Below are positions 1 through 6,374 of a DNA stretch of 10,722 nucleotides, piece by piece. The notes beneath the pieces were generated by a model, which saw only the letters and a list, made by a program, of their open reading frames with translations, did not search any database and was not told the DNA's origin. This DNA is from Flavobacteriales bacterium UBA5869. Its GTDB lineage: Bacteria > Bacteroidota > Bacteroidia > Flavobacteriales_D > Crocinitomicaceae. The stretch lies in contig DJFP01000034.1 in the NCBI GenBank assembly GCA_002432565.1, forward strand, positions 13,989 through 24,710, given 5' to 3'. The first letter of the stretch is position 1. Every line of letters starts with the position of its first letter. A program made the translations under genes and the position numbers.

Positions 1-693
1 GGTGGTTTCTTCTTCCTGGGTTCTCAGGCTTGGGAATGGTCTCACTTTATCCACGGATCTCATTTCGGAAGTGTGGAAATCCTTTCAGGAGAGCATACAG
101 GTTCCCGTGCAATTGTAAAAGGACATTTCGGGGATTTGGAAAGCTTTACGGTTGTTCAGGCTGGAAAACACCACAAAGTAGGAGATGTTATCAAAGAAAC
201 TCCGGATGAATTGTTCCACCATTTCCGCACTGCTGTTATGAACGGACAAGTTAAAGACGGAAAGATTACTTTGCATGACGGTTCGGTTGCTACCTGGAAA
301 AAACATAACGATGAGCACATGGAGTTGATCATCAAAACCGATGGAACAGGTCATTCTTTATCAAAAGTGACTAAGATTCACGGAAAAGAGGCTGAAGCGA
401 AATACTGGGAATCTGTTAATTCAGGAAAAAAAGGAGCGATCATTTATGGTGCTGACTTAAAAAGCAACGAGTATGGTCCTTCCCAATACGGACAATTCTT
501 CTTCTTCATTACAGGATTCCACGGATTCCACGTATTCTCAGGAGTTGTTATTAACATCTTAATTTTCTTAGGAGTTGCACGTGGTACTTACCACAAACGC
601 GGACACTACGAAATGGTTGAGAAAACAGGATTGTACTGGCACTTTGTCGATTTAGTATGGGTGTTTGTATTTACATTCTTCTACTTAGTTTAA
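1..693 (+). CDS. ctaE: Cytochrome c oxidase (heme-copper oxidase) subunit III, C-terminal part
   Basis: Membrane subunit of the terminal oxidase that reduces O2; subunit III stabilises the catalytic subunit I. The reading frame is open from base 1, so the N-terminus and first helices lie outside the window; 230 residues are visible. Residues 1-18 end a helix with the family's GSQAWEW stretch (conserved Glu12). Residues about 164-190 form the next helix with the signature TGFHGFHVFSG, and 203-230 give the last helix with YWHFVDLVW. Between them, about residues 20-150, lies a hydrophilic insert with 12 histidines, far longer than the short loop of E. coli CyoC; from memory Flavobacterium homologues also carry a long insert here. 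A GTG at base 73 lies inside the insert and is not the start. The subunit IV start follows 20 bp after the stop, suggesting one transcript. Confidence 0.95.
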   Translation, partial: GGFFFLGSQAWEWSHFIHGSHFGSVEILSGEHTGSRAIVKGHFGDLESFTVVQAGKHHKVGDVIKETPDELFHHFRTAVMNGQVKDGKITLHDGSVATWKKHNDEHMELIIKTDGTGHSLSKVTKIHGKEAEAKYWESVNSGKKGAIIYGADLKSNEYGPSQYGQFFFFITGFHGFHVFSGVVINILIFLGVARGTYHKRGHYEMVEKTGLYWHFVDLVWVFVFTFFYLV

Positions 694-713
694 TTTTTTG
701 AAAGATCTATATC

Positions 714-1082
714 ATGGAAAGAGACGATATTATTGAATACTCATTGGATGCTCACCATAGCGAAGAACAAGGAAAAAAGGTCCGTCGCAAAATTTGGTTA
801 GTAACAGCGATCCTTACTGTAATTACAGCATTTGAAGTTGCTGTTGGAGCAATGGTTCACCAGGATAATCCAATGTGGTGGGTAGTTAAATTATTATTCA
901 TCGGATTGACATTATTGAAAGCGGGATACATCGTATTGGTGTTCATGCACTTGGGTGACGAGAGAAAAGTATTGAAGTACTGTATTCTTGTTCCGTATTT
1001 CATATTCATTATTTACCTTATTTTCATTGCGCTGACTGAGGCTAATGCAGTCCATACAGCTTGGGAAACATACGGAGGATAG
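714..1082 (+). CDS. Cytochrome c oxidase subunit IV family protein
   Basis: Small accessory subunit of a heme-copper oxidase, 122 residues, in the usual size range for prokaryotic subunit IV. It has a hydrophilic charged N-terminus (1-26) and three predicted membrane helices at about 27-48, 54-78 and 88-108. Family-like features are Thr-Ala-Phe-Glu41 in helix 1 and the MHL motif (His79) at the end of helix 2, followed by charged GDERK. The gene sits directly downstream of subunit III and 25 bp upstream of an SCO-like gene, the usual neighbourhood in Bacteroidota oxidase operons. The ATG is preceded by GAAAGA, at best a weak ribosome-binding site, as is normal in this phylum. Subunit IV proteins are poorly conserved, so the assignment rests on helix layout, MHL and context. 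Confidence 0.9.
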   Translation: MERDDIIEYSLDAHHSEEQGKKVRRKIWLVTAILTVITAFEVAVGAMVHQDNPMWWVVKLLFIGLTLLKAGYIVLVFMHLGDERKVLKYCILVPYFIFIIYLIFIALTEANAVHTAWETYGG

Positions 1083-1107
1083 TTTCATTTTAAATCATTT
1101 TTAGCCA

Positions 1108-1797
1108 ATGGCTAAGTCAAATTCTAAGGCCGGTTCGTTAAGATCAGTGTTCGCACTACTGCTTCTATTCGGACCGGCTCTTATTTTAATATTCATTTCC
1201 ACTCGTGGCTGTGAACACAAATTCAAAGAGCTGGATGATTATGGTGCGATTCCTAAATTCTCCTTTACGGATGCAAAAGGAAAAGTCTACACCAACAACT
1301 CTTTCAAGAACCAGATTGTTATTTATACAACAATACAGCCTTCCTGCCCGGATTCCTGCGGTGTCACAATCTGGCACCTGGATCAGCTGATCTATCAAAG
1401 TCTTCGTGAGAATAAGAAGAAACTAGGGCATGTGAAACTGGTTTCTGTTTTAACGGATGGAGCAGGAAATCCTGACAAGCGGATCAAGGAAGTAGAGTTT
1501 ATGCTGAATGACCGTGTTGAAGGTTTCGATCCTTCTATCTGGGTAGTTGTTTCGGGTGATGCAAAATCACTTTACAATATTAAACACAACGGACAGACTT
1601 TGCTCCAGGAGGACAAAAAGTACTTTGGAGGATTCGGGTTCCAGGAATTGATGCTTCTTTCGGATAAAAGCAATCATTTACGTATGGTTCTCCCCGGAAA
1701 AACCGAAGGTACAATCCGCACTATGCGCGATCATTTGGCGCTTCTGGAAAAAGAATACGATATCAAATCGTACAAGCAGAAGCATAAAAAGTCGTGA
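1108..1797 (+). CDS. SCO/SenC-like thioredoxin-fold protein lacking the copper-ligand histidine
   Basis: Membrane-anchored protein of 229 residues. An N-terminal helix (about 13-31) should anchor it with the thioredoxin-like domain in the periplasm. The SCO-type motif CPDSC gives Cys80 and Cys84. Aligned without gaps to its downstream neighbour, the segment GGFAHSDGLVLVD corresponds here to GGFGFQELMLLSD, so the third copper ligand of SCO proteins (His) is Phe178. His190 lies 12 residues further on but in a different place in the fold. The family delivers copper to, or reduces the cysteines of, the CuA site of subunit II. Without the His, a thiol-disulfide reductase role is more likely than copper chaperoning (inference). 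The tail (220-229) is rich in Lys. The start codon sits in the middle of a 15-bp palindrome. It lies between subunit IV and a canonical SCO gene, presumably in one operon. Confidence 0.85.
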   Translation: MAKSNSKAGSLRSVFALLLLFGPALILIFISTRGCEHKFKELDDYGAIPKFSFTDAKGKVYTNNSFKNQIVIYTTIQPSCPDSCGVTIWHLDQLIYQSLRENKKKLGHVKLVSVLTDGAGNPDKRIKEVEFMLNDRVEGFDPSIWVVVSGDAKSLYNIKHNGQTLLQEDKKYFGGFGFQELMLLSDKSNHLRMVLPGKTEGTIRTMRDHLALLEKEYDIKSYKQKHKKS

Positions 1798-1799
1798 TT

Positions 1800-1833
1800 T
1801 GATAACTGCTGCGTTAGATAAGAGCAGTTATCA
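1800..1833 (+). other. Intercistronic inverted repeat (11-bp stem, 12-nt loop)
   Basis: TGATAACTGCT at 1800-1810 is exactly complementary to AGCAGTTATCA at 1823-1833. It fills most of the 56-bp gap between the two SCO-type genes. No T tract follows, so it does not look like a strong intrinsic terminator. It could be an mRNA processing or stability hairpin, an attenuator that sets the ratio of upstream to downstream products, or an operator. The palindrome itself is seen directly; its role is inferred. Confidence 0.6.
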
Positions 1834-1853
1834 GAGAGTTAATTATTAGAAAA

Positions 1854-2522
1854 ATGAAACAGATCTTACAAGTCGCGTTGATTCTGATTCTGGTTACAAG
1901 CTGCAAAACAGAACCGGAAAAGAAACCAAAAGCACTTCCTTACTTTGGGAATTACGACATTGTTTTTTCTGAAACGGACGGAGTTCAATCAGCAGATACG
2001 GTTTATCCGAAAATCCCCGCTTTTTCTTACCTGAATCAGGATTCTGCAATGATCACCTCGAAATCCATGAAAGGGAAAGTATGGGTCGCTAATTTCTTCT
2101 TCACAAGCTGTCCGAGTATTTGTCCCCCAATGATCTCTCAAATGAAACGCTTGAACGTTCTCACAAAAGATCTGGCATCAGAAGTTCAGTTCATGTCGTT
2201 CAGTATTGATCCTAAAACAGATCAACCGCATGTACTGCGAGCTTACATTAAGAATAATGGAATCCAAACCAAAAACTGGCAGTTCTTTACGGGAGACGAG
2301 TCGAAAACACACCGCCTGGGCGTGATGCATTTTATGGTCCATGCAGATAAAGACCCGATGGCAGCAGGAGGTTTTGCACACAGCGACGGGTTAGTCCTGG
2401 TTGACAGAGAAGGATATGTAAGAGGCGTTTACCGTGGAACACAAACAGAAGACGTCGACCAACTGAACAAAGATTTACGCAAATTATTAGAAATTGAATA
2501 TGGAATCAACTCAAAGCACTAA
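1854..2522 (+). CDS. sco1: SCO1/SenC family copper chaperone lipoprotein
   Basis: Periplasmic copper-binding, thioredoxin-fold protein that helps load the CuA centre of cytochrome c oxidase subunit II. It has 222 residues. The N-terminal helix ends in LVTSC, a lipobox with Cys17 as the lipidation site, so the protein is probably membrane-tethered. All copper ligands are present: Cys86 and Cys90 in TSCPSICPP, and His176 in GGFAHSDGLVLVD. SIDP (Asp119-Pro120) is also typical. Length is normal for the family. It follows the His-less SCO-like paralogue after a hairpin, and its last 23 bases overlap the downstream DUF420 gene, which suggests translational coupling. The ATG at 1854 is chosen because it gives a complete lipoprotein signal. 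Confidence 0.95.
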   Translation: MKQILQVALILILVTSCKTEPEKKPKALPYFGNYDIVFSETDGVQSADTVYPKIPAFSYLNQDSAMITSKSMKGKVWVANFFFTSCPSICPPMISQMKRLNVLTKDLASEVQFMSFSIDPKTDQPHVLRAYIKNNGIQTKNWQFFTGDESKTHRLGVMHFMVHADKDPMAAGGFAHSDGLVLVDREGYVRGVYRGTQTEDVDQLNKDLRKLLEIEYGINSKH

Positions 2523-3075
2523 AACCGGGATCCGAAAACTAATCATCGTTCTTTCAATTATTATTCCTGCTGTTGTCGCCGCTTTATTCAAAGTGAAGAT
2601 CGAGGGTTATGACTGGCACTTTTTACCTTCCATTTATGCCTGTATTAACGGATTAACAGCTGTACTTTTAGTGGTGGCGCTGGTAGCTATCAAACAAAAG
2701 AAAATCAGCCTGCATGAAGGGATTATTAAAGTTTGTATGGCACTTTCAGTTTTGTTCCTATTGCTTTACGTTGCTTATCACATGACTTCAGATCCGACGC
2801 TTTACGGCGATTTGAACGGGAATGGGGAATTAGATCCTTATGAACTTACAACAATCTCTTCCGGAGCTAAAATCGCTTATTTCTTCATCCTGATTACACA
2901 CATTATCTTGAGTATAGCGGTAATCCCGATGGTTCTTTTCTCGTATTTATACGCCTGGGAAGGAAAATACGACAAGCACCGCAAGTGGACGAAAATTACC
3001 TGGCCTTTGTGGTTTTATGTAGCAGCGAGTGGTGTGGTAGTTTATATTATGATTTCTCCTTATTATCCACATTGA
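2500..3075 (+). CDS. DUF420 family membrane protein with an EF-hand-like loop
   Basis: Predicted five-helix inner-membrane protein of 191 residues (helices about 13-30, 42-64, 75-95, 122-150, 165-186). DUF420 proteins (Bacillus YozB is one) commonly lie beside SCO and cytochrome oxidase genes and are thought to help oxidase or copper assembly; the exact function is not settled. Histidines 40, 72, 94 and 134 lie at or near helix ends, as in the family. Residues 104-115 read DLNGNGELDPYE, matching the canonical 12-residue EF-hand loop (D1, N3, N5, G6, L8, D9, E12). By the positive-inside rule (KQKK at 65-68 and the KYDKHRK region inside) this loop faces the periplasm. The ATG at 2500 is preferred over an in-frame TTG six bases upstream; it lies inside the SCO gene, giving a 23-bp overlap. 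Confidence 0.9.
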   Translation: MESTQSTKTGIRKLIIVLSIIIPAVVAALFKVKIEGYDWHFLPSIYACINGLTAVLLVVALVAIKQKKISLHEGIIKVCMALSVLFLLLYVAYHMTSDPTLYGDLNGNGELDPYELTTISSGAKIAYFFILITHIILSIAVIPMVLFSYLYAWEGKYDKHRKWTKITWPLWFYVAASGVVVYIMISPYYPH

Positions 3076-3076
3076 T

Positions 3077-3116
3077 AATCCCTAATTACGAATGCCGAAT
3101 TCCTAATTAAGGGATT
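3077..3116. terminator. Hairpin between convergent genes, probable bidirectional terminator
   Basis: AATCCCTAATTA (3077-3088) pairs with TAATTAAGGGATT (3104-3116), with one bulged A at 3110 and a 15-nt loop. It lies just after the stop of the DUF420 gene (+) and 9 bp beyond the stop of the DUF6089 gene (-), where both transcripts should end. The downstream T tracts are short in either direction. Its left arm belongs to a 17-mer that recurs near 9739, so it may also be one copy of a dispersed repeat. Confidence 0.6.
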
Positions 3117-3125
3117 TGGAGTTTT

Positions 3126-3956
3126 CTACTTAGGCTGCGGACAACTTTTCTTTCCTCCCATGCGGATCATTAAACCGATCCCGAAGAATGTGTACCAGTC
3201 CCTGCTGGCTCGGTTTCCTCTTTGTCCGAAACGATTCCCGTCCAGACTTCTATTGCTTAACGCAGCAGCTGTAGGGCCGTTTTGAGCAGCCAGGAGCAAC
3301 GGATCAGCATATCTGTATCCGCCGACATCATCCAGGTAATCCGTAAATAACAGGCGAATTCCGTACTCAATATTCAAACCGATGTTTTCACTGATGGAAA
3401 CACGCGCACCAATTGCGATCGGAATCCCCATTTGTACACGCGAATACTTACTTCTATCTGCCAGATCAGTTCCCTGACCTTCAGTTCCAAGAGGCTGCAA
3501 TTCCACCATCTCCCCGTTGTAATTTGTCATTGGATTAATACGCGTCAGCGACAATTCTGCCAATAAATAAGCCGTTCCTCTATATCTTCTGTTCCCAATC
3601 TCAAAAGGGAAGTAAGTCACTTCTATTCCGGATCCGAACTCAAACAGGTCCGATTGAAAGGAAAGATTCCTGTTTTTATAAAAATCACCGCTTTGTTCGC
3701 TGTCATACCCTTCTATTTTTCCATAGGTGAAATTTGCGCGGTATGCCATACGGGCATTGATATTGTAACGGTATAATAACTGACCCGCAGGATTTGTATG
3801 GTTAAAATGCTTTTGGTTCAGATCTCCAATATAGTAACTTCCGCCGACCATAAAGCCAATTTCAGAACGCGACAAAGCATTATGCTTATGCGCCCTCTGA
3901 CCCCACGACAAAGAAGTTAAACTACAAAGTAAACCAATCAGAATTCTGCTATGCAT
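3126..3956 (-). CDS. DUF6089 family (PorG-like) outer-membrane beta-barrel protein
   Basis: Exported protein of 276 residues with a signal peptide (1 to about 20, ending LSWGQ). The mature start RSEIGFMVGGSYYIGDLN is characteristic of DUF6089 proteins of Bacteroidota. It is followed by alternating amphipathic strands such as LLYRYNINARMAYRANFTYG and FGSGIEVTYFPFEIG, fitting an eight- to ten-strand barrel. The family includes PorG, an outer-membrane part of the type IX secretion/gliding machinery, but also paralogues of unknown role; I cannot tell which this is. The frame is open upstream to 4097, but that extension overlaps asd and lacks a signal peptide, so the ATG at 3956 is used. The gene lies 26 bp after asd on the same strand and probably shares its transcript. 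Confidence 0.85.
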   Translation of the reverse strand: MHSRILIGLLCSLTSLSWGQRAHKHNALSRSEIGFMVGGSYYIGDLNQKHFNHTNPAGQLLYRYNINARMAYRANFTYGKIEGYDSEQSGDFYKNRNLSFQSDLFEFGSGIEVTYFPFEIGNRRYRGTAYLLAELSLTRINPMTNYNGEMVELQPLGTEGQGTDLADRSKYSRVQMGIPIAIGARVSISENIGLNIEYGIRLLFTDYLDDVGGYRYADPLLLAAQNGPTAAALSNRSLDGNRFGQRGNRASRDWYTFFGIGLMIRMGGKKSCPQPK

Positions 3957-3982
3957 ACCAGTTATAACGGTTTTGATCGCGA

Positions 3983-4996
3983 TTAATTGTGCGTCCCGGC
4001 GGTCATAGGAACTAAAATCCCTTTCTTGATAAGCAGTTCCGCGATCTGAACAGCATTTGTTGCCGCTCCTTTTCTCAGGTTGTCGGCTACTACCCACATG
4101 TTCAGGGTCTTTTCCTGGCTTTCATCTCTTCGGATACGCCCTACGAAAACATCATCTTTGGCTTCGGCAAAACGAGGCATCGGGTAAGTATTCGTCGTAG
4201 GGTCATCTTTCAAAGTGATTCCGGGAGTTTCGTGAAGCAGTTTTCGAACATCTGCCAAATCGAATTCTTTTTCGAACTCTACGTTCACCGCTTCCGAATG
4301 TCCGCCAACAACAGGAACACGAACGGCAGTTGCTGTTACAGAAATAGCAGGGTCCAATATTTTCTTGGTCTCGTTGGTCAATTTCATTTCCTCTTTGGTA
4401 TAGCCATTATCCAGGAAGGAATCACAATGAGGAATACAGTTTTTATCGATCGGATAGTTGTACGCCATCTCACCTGAAATTCCGGCACGTTCATTCTCCA
4501 ATTGCTGTACCGCTTTTACACCTGTTCCTGTAATGGACTGATAAGTGGAAACGACCACACGTTTCACCCCGTAAGCTTTGTGCAAAGGTGCCAATGCCAT
4601 CAACAACTGGATCGTGCTGCAGTTCGGGTTGGCAATGATCTTATCAGATGCTGTCAAAAGATCTCCGTTAATTTCTGGAACAATCAATTTTTTGTCCGGA
4701 TGCATTCTCCATGCCGAGCTGTTATCAATCACTGTTGTACCAACAGCTTCGAACTTAGGCGCCCACTCCAAAGAAGTTTCACCGCCTGCTGAGAAAATAG
4801 CTACATCGGGTTTCATAGTCACAGCCGTTGCCAAATCCACAACCGGAAATTCCAATCCTCCGAATTCGATCATCTTACCAACCGATTTCTCTGAAGCTAC
4901 AGGTATTAATTCCGTAATAGGAAATGAACGTTCTTTTAACACTTCCATCATCACATTCCCAACCATTCCTGTCGCTCCGACAACTGCTACTCTCAT
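3983..4996 (-). CDS. asd: Aspartate-semialdehyde dehydrogenase
   Basis: Cytosolic enzyme that reduces L-aspartyl-4-phosphate with NADPH to L-aspartate-4-semialdehyde, the branch point to lysine/diaminopimelate, threonine and methionine. It has 337 residues, normal for the family. The N-terminus RVAVVGATGMVG is the NADP-binding glycine loop. NPNCSTIQ carries the catalytic Cys126, STYQSITGTG gives Gln153, and VRVPVVGGHSE gives substrate-binding Arg227 and catalytic-base His233. The C-terminal NLRKGAATNAVQIAE is also typical. The frame is open upstream to 5074, but the ATG at 4996 starts the Rossmann fold directly and a -7 promoter element lies inside the would-be extension. First gene of a probable two-gene unit with the DUF6089 gene; divergent from rhlE. 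Confidence 0.97.
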   Translation of the reverse strand: MRVAVVGATGMVGNVMMEVLKERSFPITELIPVASEKSVGKMIEFGGLEFPVVDLATAVTMKPDVAIFSAGGETSLEWAPKFEAVGTTVIDNSSAWRMHPDKKLIVPEINGDLLTASDKIIANPNCSTIQLLMALAPLHKAYGVKRVVVSTYQSITGTGVKAVQQLENERAGISGEMAYNYPIDKNCIPHCDSFLDNGYTKEEMKLTNETKKILDPAISVTATAVRVPVVGGHSEAVNVEFEKEFDLADVRKLLHETPGITLKDDPTTNTYPMPRFAEAKDDVFVGRIRRDESQEKTLNMWVVADNLRKGAATNAVQIAELLIKKGILVPMTAGTHN

Positions 4997-5014
4997 AACC
5001 AAAAAAATTTTATA

Positions 5015-5048
5015 CAAAAGTAATACTAAAAAGTTCAAAAGGTTCAAA
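5015..5048 (-). promoter_or_regulatory. Bacteroidota-type promoter for asd
   Basis: On the minus strand TTTG (5048-5045) is followed after 22 nt by TACTTTTG (5022-5015), matching the TTG ... TAnnTTTG pattern of Flavobacteriia promoters. Transcription would begin near 5008, leaving a leader of only about 12 nt before the asd ATG. The assignment is by pattern only; the region is AT-rich and TTTG is frequent in the local repeats. Confidence 0.5.
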
Positions 5049-5122
5049 GAGATCAATGGGTTCAAAAAAATCATTCACTCAAAATTGAACTTCCAACTTT
5101 TTGAACAATTGAACTTTTGAAC
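5033..5122. repeat. Cluster of GTTCAAA / TTGAAC inverted short repeats
   Basis: GTTCAAA occurs at 5033-5039, 5042-5048 and 5060-5066. The opposite orientation TTGAAC occurs at 5085-5090, 5101-5106, 5109-5114 and 5117-5122. Three copies face one way and four the other, so several hairpins are possible, for example GTTCAAAA (5033-5040) with TTTTGAAC (5115-5122). It occupies the divergent asd-rhlE intergenic region and overlaps both predicted -33 elements. It may be an operator array, or a degenerate Bacteroidota intergenic repeat. Confidence 0.7.
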
Positions 5123-5149
5123 TATTTCCACTTCAATATTGTATCTTTG
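5116..5149 (+). promoter_or_regulatory. Bacteroidota-type promoter for rhlE
   Basis: TTTG at 5116-5119, a 22-nt spacer, then TATCTTTG at 5142-5149 fit the TTG ... TAnnTTTG pattern. Transcription would start near 5155, giving an untranslated leader of about 80 nt. The leader would open almost at once with a small hairpin (GGAAAT 5154-5159 with ATTTCC 5163-5168). Confidence 0.55.
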
Positions 5150-5236
5150 TACCGGAAATACCATTTCCACCGATTTGAAGTGAGGAAAAGTTCACCACAT
5201 GTGACAGTCATTTCGGAGCATTTTACAAAACATTTC

Positions 5237-6358
5237 ATGCAATTTGATGAATTAAACTTGTATCCGCATTTATTGGATGCATTAAAAGAATTAGACTACA
5301 CTACTCCAACACCTATCCAGGAACAATCGATTCCAAGCTTATTAGAAGGAAAAGACTTATTCGGCTGCGCGCAAACAGGAACCGGGAAAACGGCTGCTTT
5401 TGCATTACCCATTTTACAGCATTTGGAACCGGACGGACCGATTAAAGGGAAACGTCCCATCCGCTGCCTGGTTTTGGCGCCAACCAGAGAATTGGCTAAC
5501 CAAATCAACGATAGTTTTAAAGCCTACGGAAAACATTCCAAACTTCGCTCCATGGTCATTTTTGGTGGTGTAAACCAAAATAAACAAGTCAATCAGCTAA
5601 ATGCCGGCGTAGACATTTTGGTAGCCACTCCGGGCCGTTTACTGGATTTAATGAACCAGGGGCATATTCACTTGTCCAAGATCACCCATTTTGTACTGGA
5701 TGAGGCAGATCGTATGCTCGATATGGGATTCATTCACGACATTAAAAAGATCCTCCCGCGTTTGCCGAAGAACAAACAAAATATTTTTTTCTCTGCAACC
5801 ATTTCTCCAACAATTATGGAGTTGGCAGGAACCATCCTGTTCGATCCGGTAAATGTGCGCGTAACTCCGGTTTCTTCAACAGCGGAAATCGTTGAGCAGT
5901 TTGTTTATTACGTAGAAAAAGCCGAAAAACGTGCTTTCCTGAAGCAATTGATCAAAAGTGAGAATATTTCACATGCAATTGTTTTCACACGGACCAAGCA
6001 CGGTGCAGACCGCGTAGCAAGAGAATTGACGAAATCCGGTCATAAAGCCGAAGCCATTCACGGAGACAAATCCCAAAATGCACGTGAAAGAGCTTTGGCA
6101 GGTTTTAAGAACAGAACGGTGAACTTCCTGGTTGCAACGGATATTGCCTCACGTGGTATCGACATCGATCAATTGGAATACGTGATCAATTTTGAGATTC
6201 CTGAAGTAGCGGAAACATACGTGCACCGAATAGGACGAACCGGTCGTGCCGGGTCAAGCGGTGTAGCTTATACCATGTGTTCAAGCGAGGAAAAAGGGTC
6301 TTTGAAAGCAATCCAGAAGCTGATCAATCAGCAGATTCCGGAGCGAAAACTGAACTGA
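5237..6358 (+). CDS. rhlE: DEAD-box ATP-dependent RNA helicase, RhlE type
   Basis: ATP-driven RNA unwinding enzyme of ribosome assembly, RNA turnover and cold adaptation. It has 373 residues with all motifs: Q motif (Phe3 and Gln28 in TPTPIQEQ), motif I AQTGTGKT 45-52, Ia PTREL 82-86, GG 110-111, Ib TPGR 131-134, II DEAD 155-158, III SAT 186-188, IV IVFTRT near 248, V ATDIASRGID 300-309 and VI HRIGRTGRAG 330-339. It stops soon after the second RecA domain, so it lacks the basic, disordered C-terminal tail that many RhlE-group proteins use for RNA binding; the stop is clean, so this is a compact form rather than a visible break. The frame is open upstream to 5117, but the ATG at 5237 begins the family's MQFDELNL start, and the extension would cover the promoter. 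Confidence 0.95.
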   Translation: MQFDELNLYPHLLDALKELDYTTPTPIQEQSIPSLLEGKDLFGCAQTGTGKTAAFALPILQHLEPDGPIKGKRPIRCLVLAPTRELANQINDSFKAYGKHSKLRSMVIFGGVNQNKQVNQLNAGVDILVATPGRLLDLMNQGHIHLSKITHFVLDEADRMLDMGFIHDIKKILPRLPKNKQNIFFSATISPTIMELAGTILFDPVNVRVTPVSSTAEIVEQFVYYVEKAEKRAFLKQLIKSENISHAIVFTRTKHGADRVARELTKSGHKAEAIHGDKSQNARERALAGFKNRTVNFLVATDIASRGIDIDQLEYVINFEIPEVAETYVHRIGRTGRAGSSGVAYTMCSSEEKGSLKAIQKLINQQIPERKLN

Positions 6359-6374
6359 ATGTAACTATTTAGCA

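Noticed and set aside
2494..2499. TTG start for the DUF420 gene
   Set aside because: An ATG two codons later is a better start and is sufficient for the protein.
3957..4097. N-terminal extension of the DUF6089 gene to 4097
   Set aside because: It would overlap asd by 115 bp and hide the signal peptide that begins at the ATG at 3956.
4997..5074. N-terminal extension of asd
   Set aside because: The family starts at the Rossmann fold, which begins at the ATG at 4996; the extension is AT-rich and contains the -7 element and repeats.
4578..5120. Plus-strand open frame of 180 codons opposite asd
   Set aside because: It lies antisense to a clear asd gene with all catalytic motifs, has no recognisable domain, and runs into the repeat-rich promoter region.
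5033..5122. CRISPR-like array from the GTTCAAA repeats
   Set aside because: Units are 6-8 bases, irregularly spaced, in both orientations, and there are no uniform spacers or cas genes.
5117..5236. Forty-residue N-terminal extension of rhlE
   Set aside because: The DEAD-box core starts at MQFDELNL; the extension covers a promoter-like site and has no family resemblance.
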